Assembly (NCBI GenBank): GCA_004519485.1
Contig: CP038112.1
Location: 1 to 64,000 of the forward strand
Origin: Nannochloropsis oceanica
Lineage: Eukaryota; Sar; Eustigmatophyceae; Eustigmatales; Monodopsidaceae
Reading direction: 5' to 3'
Length of the DNA stretch: 64,000 bases
The position numbers were made by a program, and so were the translations under genes. The stretch's first letter is position 1; each line of letters begins with the position of its first letter. This document shows, piece by piece, positions 46,303 to 59,600 of this stretch. Under the pieces are notes generated by a model, which made no database searches, was not told the DNA's origin, and saw only the letters and a list, made by a program, of their open reading frames with translations.

Positions 46303-47629
46303 TGTATCTTTGGGTTGGTAAGTGGGTTTGAGCTGTGCAGTAGACTGGAGGGGGAAAGGCAGAAAAAAGGGTTTGAGGGTGCTTATGAGCTTTGCCGCGA
46401 CGATGATGTGGGTAAGAAGTAAGAGAGGTGGAGTGGTCTTTGGATGGAGCCTTGGTCTCTGTACAGAGCGGTACCAAGGAAGTATGTGAGTGTCATGTCT
46501 TGCGTGTTGCTATGATCTTATGGCAAAGCCATCTAGAAAGTCTGTTCAAGTCTGTTGTGCTGTTCTGTTTCGACAGCTGAAGGACAGGGGGATGTGGTAG
46601 CGCTTTAAATGCTCCATAAGACGATCACAACACGCGCAAGAAAACTGCAGACAAACTAGTATGTCTATATATAGTGTCTAGAAGGTGAGTTCGACCTTAA
46701 GATTCGAAGGACACGTGACCTTTCTACTCCTGTTCACATTTTTCGGAACGTGTCGCCCGCGGCAAAAAAGTGGAGATCGGTAATGTTGGAGAGAGCTGGT
46801 CCGTAGGGGGCTCGTTGGAGACGATTGGTTCATACGCCCGAGTGATGGTCCTGAAGAGAATCCATGAGGCTTGAATAGCCCTGGTAGTCTAGACGTTGTA
46901 ATCCTGAGAGGAGGCACGCTTGTGTGGTTGCACGCGATAATTTAAGAATTGTAGGAAACTACAGAAAAAAACTCGGTCCATCTAGCACGCGGGGCCATGG
47001 AGGCAACCGTGAAAAGAACCAAAAGGCTTGACTTTTGCGGCCTCGACATTGCGTCTATAACATCCAAGAGACATCCACTGCTTGCATTCACTCCTTACCC
47101 TTGTTCTTTTTCCTTCCGCATAAGAATTTGTGGCCTGCCTTGTCTTCTTCCCTTCCCTGTCGCGGGCGCCACTGTTTATATCTCGTCTTGACTGGCGACT
47201 GTTTCTCCCCTCCCTCCCTCCTCTTTTGCATTGACTCGACACATTCAATGGTTACGAGAGTCTACACCCCCTTCCCATTCACGTCGACATGATTAACAAC
47301 ACAACAACGCACATCACTAATTTCATGCACATCTCTACCTACCATCGCCCGTGCTTGTCTTCCGGGCGCGATTACTTTACTTTTTATATCGATATCCTAC
47401 CCTCTGAATGCCTTCCTTCTCCTACAAATCTCCTCCAATTCTGCGTGCTCCTTATCTTCGATATTTGTCTGTCTTCCAACTCCTCGTGCGGACTGCTGCC
47501 ATTCTGCTCTTCTGCTCGTCAGGCTTCCCTTGTAATTTCGTAATTTTGGTCTTTGTACTTCTCTCCTCTCCTGTTCCTCCTCTCCCTATCCCTCCAACAC
47601 CCTCTCAGTCTCCAGCGACACATCTCTAA
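46303..47629. other. 1.3-kb upstream region without gene
   Basis: The left part is the upstream region of the secreted protein gene. A TATATATA element sits at about 46666-46673, some 365 bases before its ATG. The right part, before the ubiquilin 3' end, is pyrimidine-rich. No supported reading frame. Confidence 0.4.
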
Positions 47630-50600
47630 TTACATGAGCAGGCGCTCTATGGCCGCATTCACATTTCCATTCGTCGCTTGCAAGGCCTGTGAGAAAAAGT
47701 GAAATATAAATGTATGGGAGCGTTCTTCCCCCACAAATATCTCTCAAGTTCCCCCCTCCCGCCCTCCTCCCCGCCCTCCCGCCCTACCTGAATGTTGCGC
47801 GCCTCATCCACGAAGCCCATGTCGCGGAGTTGCTGCAACTGCGCGGCGTAGTGCGTGGCGGGATCTGCGACGGGCATGGCGGAGGGAGCCTGGGAGAGGG
47901 AGGGAGGGGGGGAGGGAGGGAGGGAGAGGGGTTATGTCAGTACTTGAAACTACTTGACGGCCATGATGGGGTGCACGCGCGTAGGAGAGACGAAAAGAAG
48001 ACCCACGCGCGTAGGAGAGAGGAAGAGAAAAAGGGAGGGAAGGAGGGAAAATGAGCCAGGGGTGAAACCCGACGTACCGGCGCCCCGTGCGGTGCTCCAA
48101 CCCCCCCCCCCCCCATCTGATTCAACAAGGCCGAAAAATCCAACCCCGGCAGTCCTCCCCCTCCTCCTCCTCCTCCTGTTCCTGCTCCTCCAATGCCTGT
48201 GGTACCGGGGGCAGCACCGCCGAGTGCCGGGAACCCTCCCATGCTGTTGAGTGTTGGAAATGAGTTAAGGTGATGATTATTAGAAGGTAAAGGAGACGAG
48301 GTGTCTCCAAAGGAAGGGGTTCGGAGGGAGAAGGAGAGGGAGAACGAAAATAAGGAGGAGGATGAGGACGAGGATGAGAATGAGAAAGAGAAGGGTGGGC
48401 GTGCATGCATTCTAGCGAGCGAGATCGCGTGTAAAGGTGATTCAAGGAGTCTATCGTGGAATATGGAAGAAGCAGAGAATTGCCTCCCCCCCGCGTCTCA
48501 CTACCCCTCCCTCCCTCCCTCCCTCGCATACCCCGGCAGCATCCCCGATCGCTGCAGTTGCATCATGGCCCGCATGGTGTTAGGATCCGTCATCTGCTGG
48601 ATGAACTGGGAGGGAGGGAGGGAGGGAGTAAAGAAAGGAGAGCATGTGAATGCTTCTGCCAAATCTATGTGCTTCTCTTCCTCCTTCCCTCCCTCCCTCC
48701 CTCCCTCCCTCCCTAACTCTCTTTACCTGCGGGTCGGACATCATGGCCCGGGCCTGAGGATTCGAATCAAGCATCTGCCGGAGCTGGGGATTGCTAGCCG
48801 CCATCTAGGGCGGGAGGAAGAAAGGGAGGGGGGGAGAGGTGAGGCCTCCACCGACTTGCAGGCCCGCATCAACGGAAGGATGAGGGGTAAAACCACTATA
48901 CTAAGCATTTCCCCAACGGAGGAAGACACGAAGGGGAGGAGGGAGGGAGGGAGGGAGGGCGCACCTGGTCCATAAAGGCGGGGTTGGACATCATGCCCTG
49001 CATCATCTGTCGCATCATAGGGTTGTTCATCGTCTGTAGGACTTGCTCCATGTCGGGGGGGGGGGCGCCTGAGGAAGAGAGAGAAGGAGGGAAGGAGGGA
49101 AGGGAGGAGGAAAGATAAGCTGATGGTGATTCATTCTATCCCGGTACTGTTTTCCTCCCTCTTTCCCTCCCTCTTTCCCTCCCTCCCCCCCTCCCTCCCT
49201 CCCTCCTTCCCTACCTGGCATACCCGGCATCGCCCCCGGTCCTCCGCCCATCCCTCCGCCCATCCCTCCGCCCATCCCTCCGCCCATCCCTCCGCCCATC
49301 CCTCCGCCCATCATCGCCGCGAATGGGTTCGATAAGGGCGCCTGCCCACCCGGCTGCTGCTGCTGCTGCTGTCCCGGCTGCTGCTGCGGAGGAAACATGG
49401 GAAGAAACGGCACGGGCGCTGCGCCTCCCGAGGGAGGCGGGAGGGAGGGAGGGGCGGAGGAGGAGGCGGAGGCGGCCGAGGCCCAGGGGTTGGGAAGGGC
49501 GTTCGTGTTGGGACGAGAGCCGGAGATAGTGCTGTTTGTCGTGCCACTGCTGCTGCTGCTGCTGCTGCTGGCGTCGGTTGCACCGCTGGGAGAGGAGGTG
49601 TGTGTGTATGTGTATCTGCGTGAGCCCTGGAACTCGCAAAGTCTCTCTACTCCTCCCCTTCCTTCCCTTCCTCCTCCCTACCTGTTCCCTATGGCGTCCA
49701 TCATGGGCTCTTGGATCTCGTGATACATCCGCCTTAGGGCATTGAAACCCTCGGGATGGTTCTCGATCTGGGACATGGCCAGGTCCTGGGGTGGAGAGAG
49801 GGAGGGAGGGAGGGAGGGAGGGAGGGAGGGTTGGAAAAATCGGGGTTTAACATACAATTGTAATTGGTGTGGACAGGTGGACGTCAAATTAAGAGGCATC
49901 GTCACACGGTCACGAAGGGGAAGAAATGGGAGGATCTATGGGGGGGAAGGAGGGAGGGAAGGAGGAAAGGAAGGGGGGAGGGGGGCACACGTACGTTGCT
50001 CCGCATCATTTGTTCGCGTGCGGCGGGATTGCGGGCAGTTTCCATGGCCTGACGAAGCATCGCCGGGTCGCTGAGGATGTGGTTCAGTTGGGGGTTGGCG
50101 TCGAGGAGGGCGCGCATCTGGAGAGGGAGGGAGGGAGGGAGGGAGGGAGGGAGGGGAGGAAAGGGAGGAGGGTAGAGTACGGCGATGAGGAAGGAGGCAG
50201 AGAAGGACAGGAAGGAGAAAGGAGGAGCCCTTTCTGAATGTTGCCTATCCCGATGTGAGCAAACATCAAAACGAGACGAAGCAAGGAGGGAGGGGGGGAG
50301 GGAGGGGGGGAGGGAGGGGGGCGTGCATACCTGAGGATTGGCCATCATAAGGTTGCGCATGAGTTCAGGCGAGCTCATCATTTGTTGCATCAACGGCGAC
50401 TGCATCATCTGGTCCATCATCTCAGGGTTCTAAAAGGATGTGGGAGGGAGGGAGGACGGAAGGGAGGGAGGGAGGGACAATGTGAGCACGGACTGCTTTT
50501 GACAACGCCCCCCCCTAGCCCTCCTTCCTTCGGTCCCTCCTTCCCTCCCTCCTTGTCCTCACCTGCATCAACTGCTGCTGCATCTGCTGCTGTTGCTGAG

Positions 50601-51481
50601 GCGTCGGAAAGCCAGCACCCATCCCCCCCATCCCCCCCATCCCCGGGAAGCCTCCGAACAGGGGGTTCGGACCCGCTTGAAACGGCGGCTGCTGCGGCGG
50701 CTGCTGCGGCTGCGGCTGTCCTGGCATACCCCCCATCATTCCTCCCATCATGGCGGCGAAGGGGTTGCCGGGAGTCGGTGTATAGACAGGGGTGGCAGTA
50801 GGAATGTTGGTGGCCGTGGGGGCGGAAGAAGCAGCGGCTGCAGCTGCCAAAGAGGGGGAGGGAGAGGCAGAGGATGTGGTAGAAGAAGCCCGGACGAGGT
50901 GGACTGTTGACTCGTCCTCGATGGAGTAGGAAGAGAGGTCTTCCTCGTCCTTGAGGACCTTACCCTTGTGGATGAGGCGTTGTTGCACGGCGGGGATTTC
51001 CGAGGCCGTTTCGATGGCCGCCTGTAGGAGTGAAGACGAGGACGACGTGGTGGGAGGGGAGGATGGGTGTGTGAGTGTACGGGTCCCCTTTTCGGTCTTT
51101 CAGTCTTTCAGTGGTGAGACCGCCTTGACATGCAGGTATATAAATGCATGCGTTGGAAGGAATGACCCAGACATCTCTAATCTCTACCTAGTGCAGCTTC
51201 GTGCTATTGCGTTGTGCCGGGGTCACTCCACTCTCCAATCCCTCTTTCCCCTTCCGTCTCTCCCTTGCACTCACATTCGCAAACCTATGGGCTCAAAAGT
51301 GATGTCTTATACTTTATGAGAAGCCAAACTGTGCTCTTGCCCTCACGCATTTACACACGTCTCTCTCCCTCCTCCCTCCCCTTCCTCTTACCTTCAGGTC
51401 GGGGACCTTGAGATCACTTTCCACCGTGACCGTGTACTTCTTGGCGTTGGCGCACTTGACGTGGACAGTGATGGGTGCCAT
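47630..51481 (-). CDS. Ubiquilin / Dsk2-type proteasome shuttle
   Basis: Carries ubiquitylated proteins to the proteasome: the UBL binds the proteasome, the UBA binds ubiquitin. Exons: 51481-51392, 51021-50563, 50429-50331, 50117-49995, 49785-49682, 49585-49215, 49068-48965, 48804-48727, 48605-48532, 48243-48078, 47889-47788 and 47686-47630; 608 residues, all in phase. UBL, residues 1-75: [34 protein letters not shown]. Methionine-rich STI1 repeats follow: [54 protein letters not shown] and [22 protein letters not shown] repeat (six 12-base units) lies in exon 6. The UBA closes the protein: [32 protein letters not shown]. Short exons follow the STI1 units closely. Confidence 0.95.
47974..48020 (-). 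repeat. 17-base direct repeat in ubiquilin intron
   Basis: CACGCGCGTAGGAGAGA occurs at 47974-47990 and 48004-48020, a 30-base period, within the intron between exons 10 and 11. Confidence 0.8.
49241..49312 (-). repeat. Coding 12-base minisatellite (GGGM)n
   Basis: About six near-exact copies of a 12-base unit (CCATCCCTCCGC on the plus strand) in ubiquilin exon 6 encode repeated Gly-Gly-Gly-Met. The unit is frame-neutral, so its copy number may vary between strains without harm. Confidence 0.85.
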
Positions 51482-52556
51482 CCTTGCCACTCAGAGGTGG
51501 TATGTGTCTGTGATTGGGGATAAAGGGGTCATAGAGGGGATGGGGTAAGTGTGACAAAAGGCCTAGAAGCCAGCACACGCTCATCTCAGCTCCAAAATGA
51601 CGCACATCATAATTGGGCTATTTTAAGGACACTGCAAACCCCATTCCCAGCGTGGTGCCAAGGCCAGTTCTCTCTGTTGCAGACCAGCGCGGGCAGATGA
51701 CAGTTGGGGGCACATGCTTGTGCTTCCACATGGCGAAGCAACAAAAAGGCTCTCAGACTTCGATTGTTCCCCGGACCCCGGACAAGCTGAAAAGCCGTTA
51801 TGAGTTGCTGGCTTTACAAAAAAGGGCCTTGGCAGCTCTACGCAGCCCCGATGTCACAGTGGGACTTTACTAAGACAGGCTTGTGCGTGAGTTATTCGTG
51901 CGCTTTATTTTTAGAACTACCGTAAATCTTTTATCCCGATTTTACTGAATCTTGCCTCAGGAGTTCTGGAGTGATCGCAATGCACAATGTGATATTATTA
52001 TGAGAAATGTGAACCCACCAGCCGGCATACGAGCCACAAGTGTCGATACCAGCCATGCCAGGGAACAGAAGTGGGGAGTATTGTGCGGGCGGGGGCGGCA
52101 GGGGAAGGGAGTATGAAATTCATGTGCATGAAAAAGGCGCACCTGCAGCAGCAGATGAGTGCTGATAGTGAGAGAGGCCTCATGCCTGAAAGGGAAGCCT
52201 GGTCAATCATTTACTACCCGACAGTTATTCAAGTATTCAGGCTTGAGGATATTATGAAAGTGCGAAATAAAGAGTTGATGGAAAGGCTGCTGGAGGAGAA
52301 GGGCGAGGATGTTTTCGAGGGAGGACCTGTCCAAGCTTTGCTCAGGCAGGACTCCCGAGCCCCATACATGGTCCGGAGTTTGCGATAAATGTCGATGGCA
52401 GCCAACCCTTTCGAGGATTAAGAGCAAGCGCAAATAAAAAATAATAAAAGGCCCATCCTAAGCGCATGTCAGTCCTTTATCATTCGCCAAAAATTATTTC
52501 TCAGTGATTTGTTCCAAAAAATATAAATAATAACATTCGTGTTGTTTCAATCGCAT
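51482..52556. other. Region between ubiquilin start and golgin end
   Basis: Holds the upstream region of ubiquilin. The one candidate reading frame is 52071-52388 on the plus strand, listed separately. A/T-rich at the right end (52430-52550). Confidence 0.4.
52071..52388 (+). CDS. Possible small protein or gene tail
   Basis: An open frame of 105 codons. The latter part (FRLEDIMKVRNKELMERLL, then EKGEDVFEGGPVQALLRQD) is charged and helical and looks more protein-like than the chance frames around it. No family recognised, no clear upstream exons found, and the N-terminal part may not be coding. It could be the last exon of a gene whose other exons I cannot place. Confidence 0.25.
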   Translation: MGSIVRAGAAGEGSMKFMCMKKAHLQQQMSADSERGLMPEREAWSIIYYPTVIQVFRLEDIMKVRNKELMERLLEEKGEDVFEGGPVQALLRQDSRAPYMVRSLR

Positions 52557-53571
52557 TTACAAGTCCTGCGACTCCTCCGCTACCTCTTCACGTGCTGTTT
52601 CTCCCTCCGTCCGTCCCTGTACCTCCTCCTGCATCGGGTTCCTGACTACTGCGTCATGCTGACTGCCTCCCTCCCTTCCCCCACCACCTGATGGTGCCAT
52701 GACCGATGCGGACGTCGATGCTAACCTCATTCCTTCCCCCGACGGGACATTCCCACCATCAGCAATCCTCCTTCGACCCGGTGTTATCACGTGCGGATGG
52801 GCATGGCTCGTCGCCCCTCCTCCCGCTCCTCCCACTCCCCCCCCCCACAGCAAACTTGACAGATACCCCACGCCTTCCCCTATGGCCGTCGGCAGAGCGG
52901 CGGCGGCTGCTGCTGCTGCTACTGCTTGTTGAACCTCCAAGCTTTCTGTGGTCGAGAAACGGAGAATTGTGCATATCACAGGCACAAGAGCAGCACGTTC
53001 ACTTGCAGCGTCGGGTGGGGAGCGTAGGTACCGGTATATGACATTTTTAAGGTACGTGAGTCGATCTTGAGCTTCCTTTCCTCCGCCGTCGGAAAGCTCT
53101 CGTTCTCTCCCGGCGGCTTCGCGGAAGGCCTCAACTTCCTTGTCTTTTTCGGCCATGTTGTGTTGGTATTGCCGGAGGATCTGCTCGTGTCCTCGCAGGG
53201 TCTCTCCTAGAGCACGGAGCTTGTGCTTGAGCCGACAGACTTCATCGTCGCGTTGAGCTTGGTGACGGGCCGCGAGGACGATTTGTTGCTCCGTGGAGAC
53301 CGCGCTGTGGGTGTTGTCGAAGGAAGGAGAGGGAGAAGGAGGGGGACGGAGGGAGGAGGAGGAGGAGGAGGAAAGGAGGGCGTTGACATTCCCCTCCTCC
53401 TCTTCCAGCTTGCCTTCCTCCCCTCCATTGTCCCTACGTCTCGCGTAGGAAGACGCCTGTTGCTGCTGCTGTTGATGAGAGAGATGTTTGTCGTACTGCT
53501 GCTGCTGCTGATGATGAGAGAGATGTTTGTCGTACTGCTGCTGCTGCTGATGATGAGAGAGATGTTTGTCG

Positions 53572-53628
<57 letters not shown>

Positions 53629-56600
53629 AGTTGCTCCAGGGTGCGGTGCAGGGCATCGATTTCCTTGTCCTTCTCCTCTAGCAGCTTTCGCGCCAAATCT
53701 CCCTTGGCCTTCCCCTCCTTCCTTCCCTTCTCCACCTCCCCCTGCAGCAGTACCATTGCATCCATTTTATCATTCAGCAGGCCCTCGAGCTTCACCCGCT
53801 CCTCCTCTCTCTCCTTCCTTTCATTCTCCCACCGTCCCTCCCATCCCTCCGTCTCCTCCCTCCACGCCTCCTCCCGCTGCTTCATCCGAATCTCCCACTC
53901 TGCCGCCTCCGTCTTGGCGGCCTGCACCCTGTCCTCCGCCTCCTCTCTCGCCTCCTTGAGCTCCTCCATTCCCCTCTTCCTCTCCTTCTCCATCTCAGCC
54001 AGCCGTCCCTCCACCTCCCCCACCCTCGTCCTCATCCCCTCCAGCCTCTCCTCCTGGGACTTCTGCTCGCTCGCATTCTTTTTCAATGCCGTATGGGCCC
54101 GCGCCCTGTACAAATCAAAAGCCGCCGTGCGTTTCTCCACGTCATCCTGCAGGGCTTGCAGGGCCTTGGCGTGGCCTTGCTGGACATTTTCCAATATCTG
54201 GGCATGCTTCAGAGCCACATGAGAGAGCTCCTCCAAGTGTCGATCCTGAAGAATGAGGGGGAGGGAGAGGGAGGAAGGGGAGGGAGGGAAGGGGGAGGAG
54301 GAGGCAGACCAGGCGAGTACGTCTTCCTCCGGCCGCCACTCGAGCACCGAGTCCGGCTCTTTCGCTTCCTCCTTTTCTTCTTCGTCTTTCCCTCCTGCCT
54401 TCCCGCCCTCCCTCTCTCCCCGCGCGGAGTAACGGACCAAGCACCACACCCTCCCCCCACCCCTCACACGCATCTCAACCTTCACGGAAGAGGAAGGGGG
54501 GGGAGGAGGGTTGAAGGCGACCTGTCGTTGGAGGGCCACCACTTGCTCTTGAAGCAGCTCCACCTCCTGGCGTCGGGAGGAGAGGGCACGGCGCACTTCG
54601 TTCTCCGCTTCTTCCATAGTCATCTTCTCGTCCTCTGTTTTTTGGGGAGGGAGTGGCGAAAGAAGGAAGGGAAAACGGTAGAATGGGAGAGAGGGAGGGC
54701 GGGAGGCAGGGAGGGTGTAAGAAGCGGTCATATCCAATGATAATTTCTTTTCCTCATGCCCTCCTTCGGCCCCTCCCTCCCTCCCTTCCTCCCACGCAGA
54801 CCGCATGTACCTAGTTTCTGCACCACTTCCTCGTACGAAGCTACCTGCGTCTTGGCCAGCTGCAGCTCGCTTTCCAAATACAAGATCCTGTCTTGCTTGG
54901 CCCGTTCGGTTTGCGCGGCGCCGATATCGTTCTTTCGGTGAACAAGAGGTGAGGGGGAAGACGGCGTTCGTGGGTGGATATTTGGAGAGTGAGGCAGGCC
55001 AGGTAAGAAGAAGAATGGTGGTAATGCCTGAAAAGACAGTCTCCTGACTTCCTTCCCTTCCTCCTCCCCTCCCTCCCTCCCTCCTCTTGATTTCTCACCT
55101 CGGCGATCTTTGCCTGTAACTCCCTCACCCTTCCTAATGCCTCTTCCTTGGCATCACTCTCTGCCAGCAACCGCCGCTGGACCTGTCCCCCCCAAAAAAA
55201 GCAGAATAGTGAGAAATTAGTCCATTTACTTCCTTTCCTCCCCATTCTCTCTCTGCCTCCCTCCCTTCCCCCTTACCTCCTCCTTCTCCTGCTCCGTTCC
55301 CACCAGCTGCTCCCGCAGCGCCCGTGCCTGAGTTTGCAGTTCGCGGAATTTGTTCATCAGGTCCTTCATGCGCCCCACTAGTGTCTCATTCTCCTGTGTC
55401 TTGGCCGCCAAGGCAGCCTGGACTTCGGCAATATCTCCCTCCGTCCCTTGCTCCTTCTCGCTCTCTTCCTTTGTCTCTTCAGCGGTGGCGGAGGCTGCTG
55501 CTGCTGCCGCCGCTTCCAGGACTGCAGTCAGCTCCTTTTCCTTCTCCGTAAGAGCTGCGGCGAGCGCCGCCATGTTTTCTTGCCAACGTTTCTTCTCTTC
55601 CTCCATTTCTGATGTTGCTGCCGCAAGAGCCGCCACTGCCTCCTCCTTGGCCTCTTCCATTCGACGTCGTTCCTCCTTCCATGCCTCCTTCCCTTCCTTC
55701 CCCTCCTTCTCGAGGGTTAGCATCGCTTCACGCACCTCCCTTAGTTCCTCCTCCAAGGCCTGCCTCTCCTCCTCCTTCTCCTCCCCCCCCTCCCTCCTCG
55801 CTGCAGATACGATTCCTCGCTGCTGTTGCTGCTGTTGCTGCTGCTGCTCGAAGGCCGTGGCGTGTTCCTTGATTAACATTTCCTTTTCCTCCTTTAGTCT
55901 TGCCACGACTGTCTCCAAGTCCATGAGGCCAGCAGACGCTGCTGTTGCTGTTGTTGTTGTTGCTGCTGCTGCTTGCTGGGCATCATTTAACAATTGCTGC
56001 AGCTTCATCTTCTCTTCGTTCAATCGCTCTACTTGACCAGAGAGCGACGTTATTTCTTCCTTCATCGATGACAGCTTAGTCTCTAGCTTTTCACGCACCA
56101 CGTCTGAATCAGCAGCAGCAGCCTCAGCAGCAGCCACTGCTTTCTCTTCCACCTCCTTCTCTGCATCCTGCATGAGCTTCTCTTTTTCCTCAACTGCTGC
56201 TTCCAGTGCTGCGGCAGCATTGGCCAACGCCTTTTTCAACCTCTCGATTTCCCCTCGGCTTTCTCCTGCCGCCGCCGCTGCCTCTTCTTCTGCTGCTGCC
56301 GCTGCTTCTGCTACTGCCGCTGCTTCTGCTGCTGCAGCTGCTGCCACCCGTCCTGCCTCATTCTTCTCCTCTTCTGCGGCCTCCAGTGCTCTTCTCGCAT
56401 GAGCCAGCTCCTCTTGCAAATTCTCCACCTCTTTCTCTGCTGCTGCTACTGTTTCTCGTGCCGCCACAGAATCCTCCTTCGCCACTCGAGCCATCTCTTC
56501 TCGTAGTTCTTCCATCGCCGCCCCGTGCGCCGTCGTTGCTTGAGCTAACGCCCCCTCCAATCTTATCACCTCTCCCTGGGCCTCACGCAAAGCTTCCTCG

Positions 56601-59600
56601 ATCGATAAGGAAGAGGAGATGGAGGCCTGCGTCTCTGACCTCGAAGCATCCACCTCGCGCCTCAATAGAGCCTTCTCCTCCTCCACTCCCTGCAGCTGCT
56701 CCGCCATCAACTTGGCTTGAGCTAACAGCGCTGCCTTCTCCTCCTCTTGTCGGACATGTGCCGTCGCTGCCTCATCCCTCTCCTCCTCTAACCTTCGCAG
56801 CTGCTCCTCCGCGGTCTGAAATCGGACCCTCAATCCCTCATTCTCCCCCTCGGTCAAACCACAGGCCGTAGTTGCTGCATCTCTCGCTCTCTCTGCCTCT
56901 TGCAGCAGCTCCTGCACCTCCCGCCGAGATTTTTTTGCATCGGCCAAAGCCGCCTCCAGCGCTGCCTTCTCCTCCTCCACCTTTCCTAGCGCCGTGGCTG
57001 TTGCATCCCTCTCCCCCTCCACCCCTTGCAGCCGTCCCTTCGCCTCCTCCCATCCTGTTTCCGCCGTAGCCACTGCCATCTCCAGCGCTGTCTTCTCCTC
57101 CTCCACCTCGGCCCGGGCCGCTATTGCTGCGTCCCTCTCCTCTTCCACCCCTCTCAGCTTCAATTTCTCCAACTCCCATCCCGCCTCCACAGTAGCCAGA
57201 CCAGCCATCAATCGAGCCTTCTCCTCCTCAAGAGCCAAACATGCCACCTGTATCTCTTTGAGCTTTCCCGCCGCCTCCTGCCTCTCCTCCCCGTACTTCC
57301 CCTTCCACGTCTCCTCCGCCTCGGTCACTGCTGATGATACTGCCGCGTCAGCCGCTTGCTGTGCCTGTTGTAAACGTGCTCTTGCTTCCCGCCCTTCTTC
57401 CTCCAAGCCCTGCACTTGCTCCTTCAGCTGCATGGCCTCTTGCTCTGCTTCTTGTTTCTGACGCATCGCAACTTCCACCTCCTCCTTCGCCGCCGCCAGG
57501 GCTGCCATCAACCCTTCCTTCCCTTCCTCCCCCTCCTTTGTCAGACTCTCGAGGCCTTCCTTCTCTGCAATGGTAGCCATCAATTTGGTCGTCATTCCGT
57601 CCAGCAAAGCCTTCAATTTACCCTTCTCCTCTCCAAGATCAACCACCTCCCTCCTCACCTTCTCTACCTCCTCCTCCAACCCCTTAATTCTTGCCTGCTG
57701 CTCTAGCTCCTCCTCCTTCTTTGCCTCGTCCTGTTTTCTTTCGGCAGCTGCAACCGCTGCTGTTGCTACTGCTGCTTCCGCCAGGTGGGCCCGCATCCCT
57801 TCCAGGTCCTGTTGGAGCGAAGCGATAGCCTCATCTTTTCCCCTGGTCATCGTGGCCAGAGTGTCTTCTAAGTCCGCAATTACCCCCTGGCTCTTGCTTA
57901 CTTCCAGCTCTTGCTCTTCTTTTGCCAGGGCCAGGGCAGCGGTGGTGGCTGCGTGTGCCTCGGCGAGGGAGGAAGTGAGGGAATCCCTTTCCTTTTGAAG
58001 CGCATGCAGCTCTTCCTGAGCAGCGGCAGCAGCAGCAGCAGCGGCAGCGGCATTATTCACTGCCTCTACTTTCTGCTCTTCCTTTGTATTGGCCAACGCA
58101 GCAGCAGCTGCTTGCGCCTCAGCAAGGGACTGCGAGAGAACGCCCTTCTCTTTTTTCAAGGCTTGGAGATGGGCCTGCAGCTCTTCGTTTGCAGCAGCCG
58201 CATCGGCGGCAGCAGAGGCTTCACTCTCACTGGCCGCCTGTCGCTCGGCAGCTAACGCTTCCTCCAATGCCATCACCTGCTTCTTCAACTTCTCTATCTC
58301 CTTCTGCATCTCCTTTCCTCCCTGCTTTGTGCCTTCGTTTCCTTCCTCTCTCACCCTCCTCTCCAACTCCTCCTTCACCTTATCCCCCTCCACAACCGCC
58401 GCTCTTAACCCTTCCAACTGCGCCTTCAGCAGCACCATGGCCTCCTCCCCCTCCTTCATCCCTTTCTCTGTCCCCATCACCTGCGTCTGAAGCTTCTTTC
58501 GCTCTGCCTCTGCTGATGCCAGCACCTGGCTCTTCCCGTCCAAGGCCTGCATGAGATCGCGTTGCGTTTCTTCCAGCGAGATATTCTCCTGGTGGAGGGT
58601 GGAGAGCCTCTCACTTAGCCTTTCATGGGCTTGGGAGAGGTCCTGCTGTTCTTGCCTCAGCGTGGCGTTCTCCTCCATGAGGCTGGCGTATTGCTGCTTC
58701 TGCGTATGGTGCTCTTGCTCCTGCACGCTTATCTGGGCCTGCAGCGTTTTGGCCACAAGCTGCAATTCTTTGTAGCGGCCCATGAGGTCTTTGAGCTTCT
58801 GGAGTAGGAGAGATTCCTTGTCGGTTTCGCTTGTCTCGGTGGAATTGGTTAGGGAAGAAGGAATAGAAGCAGACGTGGCGCCTTCTCCTTCTTCTCCTCC
58901 TCCTCCTCCTTGATGTTGCTGATTCGGCTGCTGCTGCTGCTGCTGCTTCATGCGCTCTTGCAACCCTTTGTACTTGACCAAAATCTCCTTCATCTTCTCA
59001 ATCAGCTTCCCATTCTCCGCCCTGAGCTGCAACACCTCATGCTCCCCCCCCCCTTCCCTCCCACCCTCTCCCTTAAAGCGGGCGACTTCTGTCTCCAGCG
59101 CCGCCACCCGCTGCTCCCCTTCCTCTTTCTGTGCCTTAATGTCTCCTGCTACCTTCTGCAACCCTCGATAGCGGCCTAGCAGGTCCTTCATTTTCTCAAT
59201 CAATTTCTCGTTCTCCCCCTGCACTTGCGCCAACGACATTCGGAGGGTTTCATCCCTACCGTTACAATCCCCACCACCACCACCACAAGTTATCTCTTCA
59301 CGCGGCGGTGACGATGAGGAAGATAAGCTCACTTCGTTGAATCGGGACTCCAATGCACTGTATTGCTGTTGCAGGGTCGCATACCGTTCCGCCAAAGCGG
59401 AGGATGGAGCGGTCGGGGAACGGGTCATACTGCTCGAGCTGACCATTTCCGTTTCATCGTCGCCCTCTACGCGTGGGCCTTTGCCACCGGCACTGTTGTT
59501 ATTGTTATCGTCGTCATTCTTCTTCTTGTTGTTGTGGCGGAGGGAGCCCAGCTCTTCTTCAAGCACTTGGAGCTTGGTGGCTTGCCCTTGACAGAGGGCA

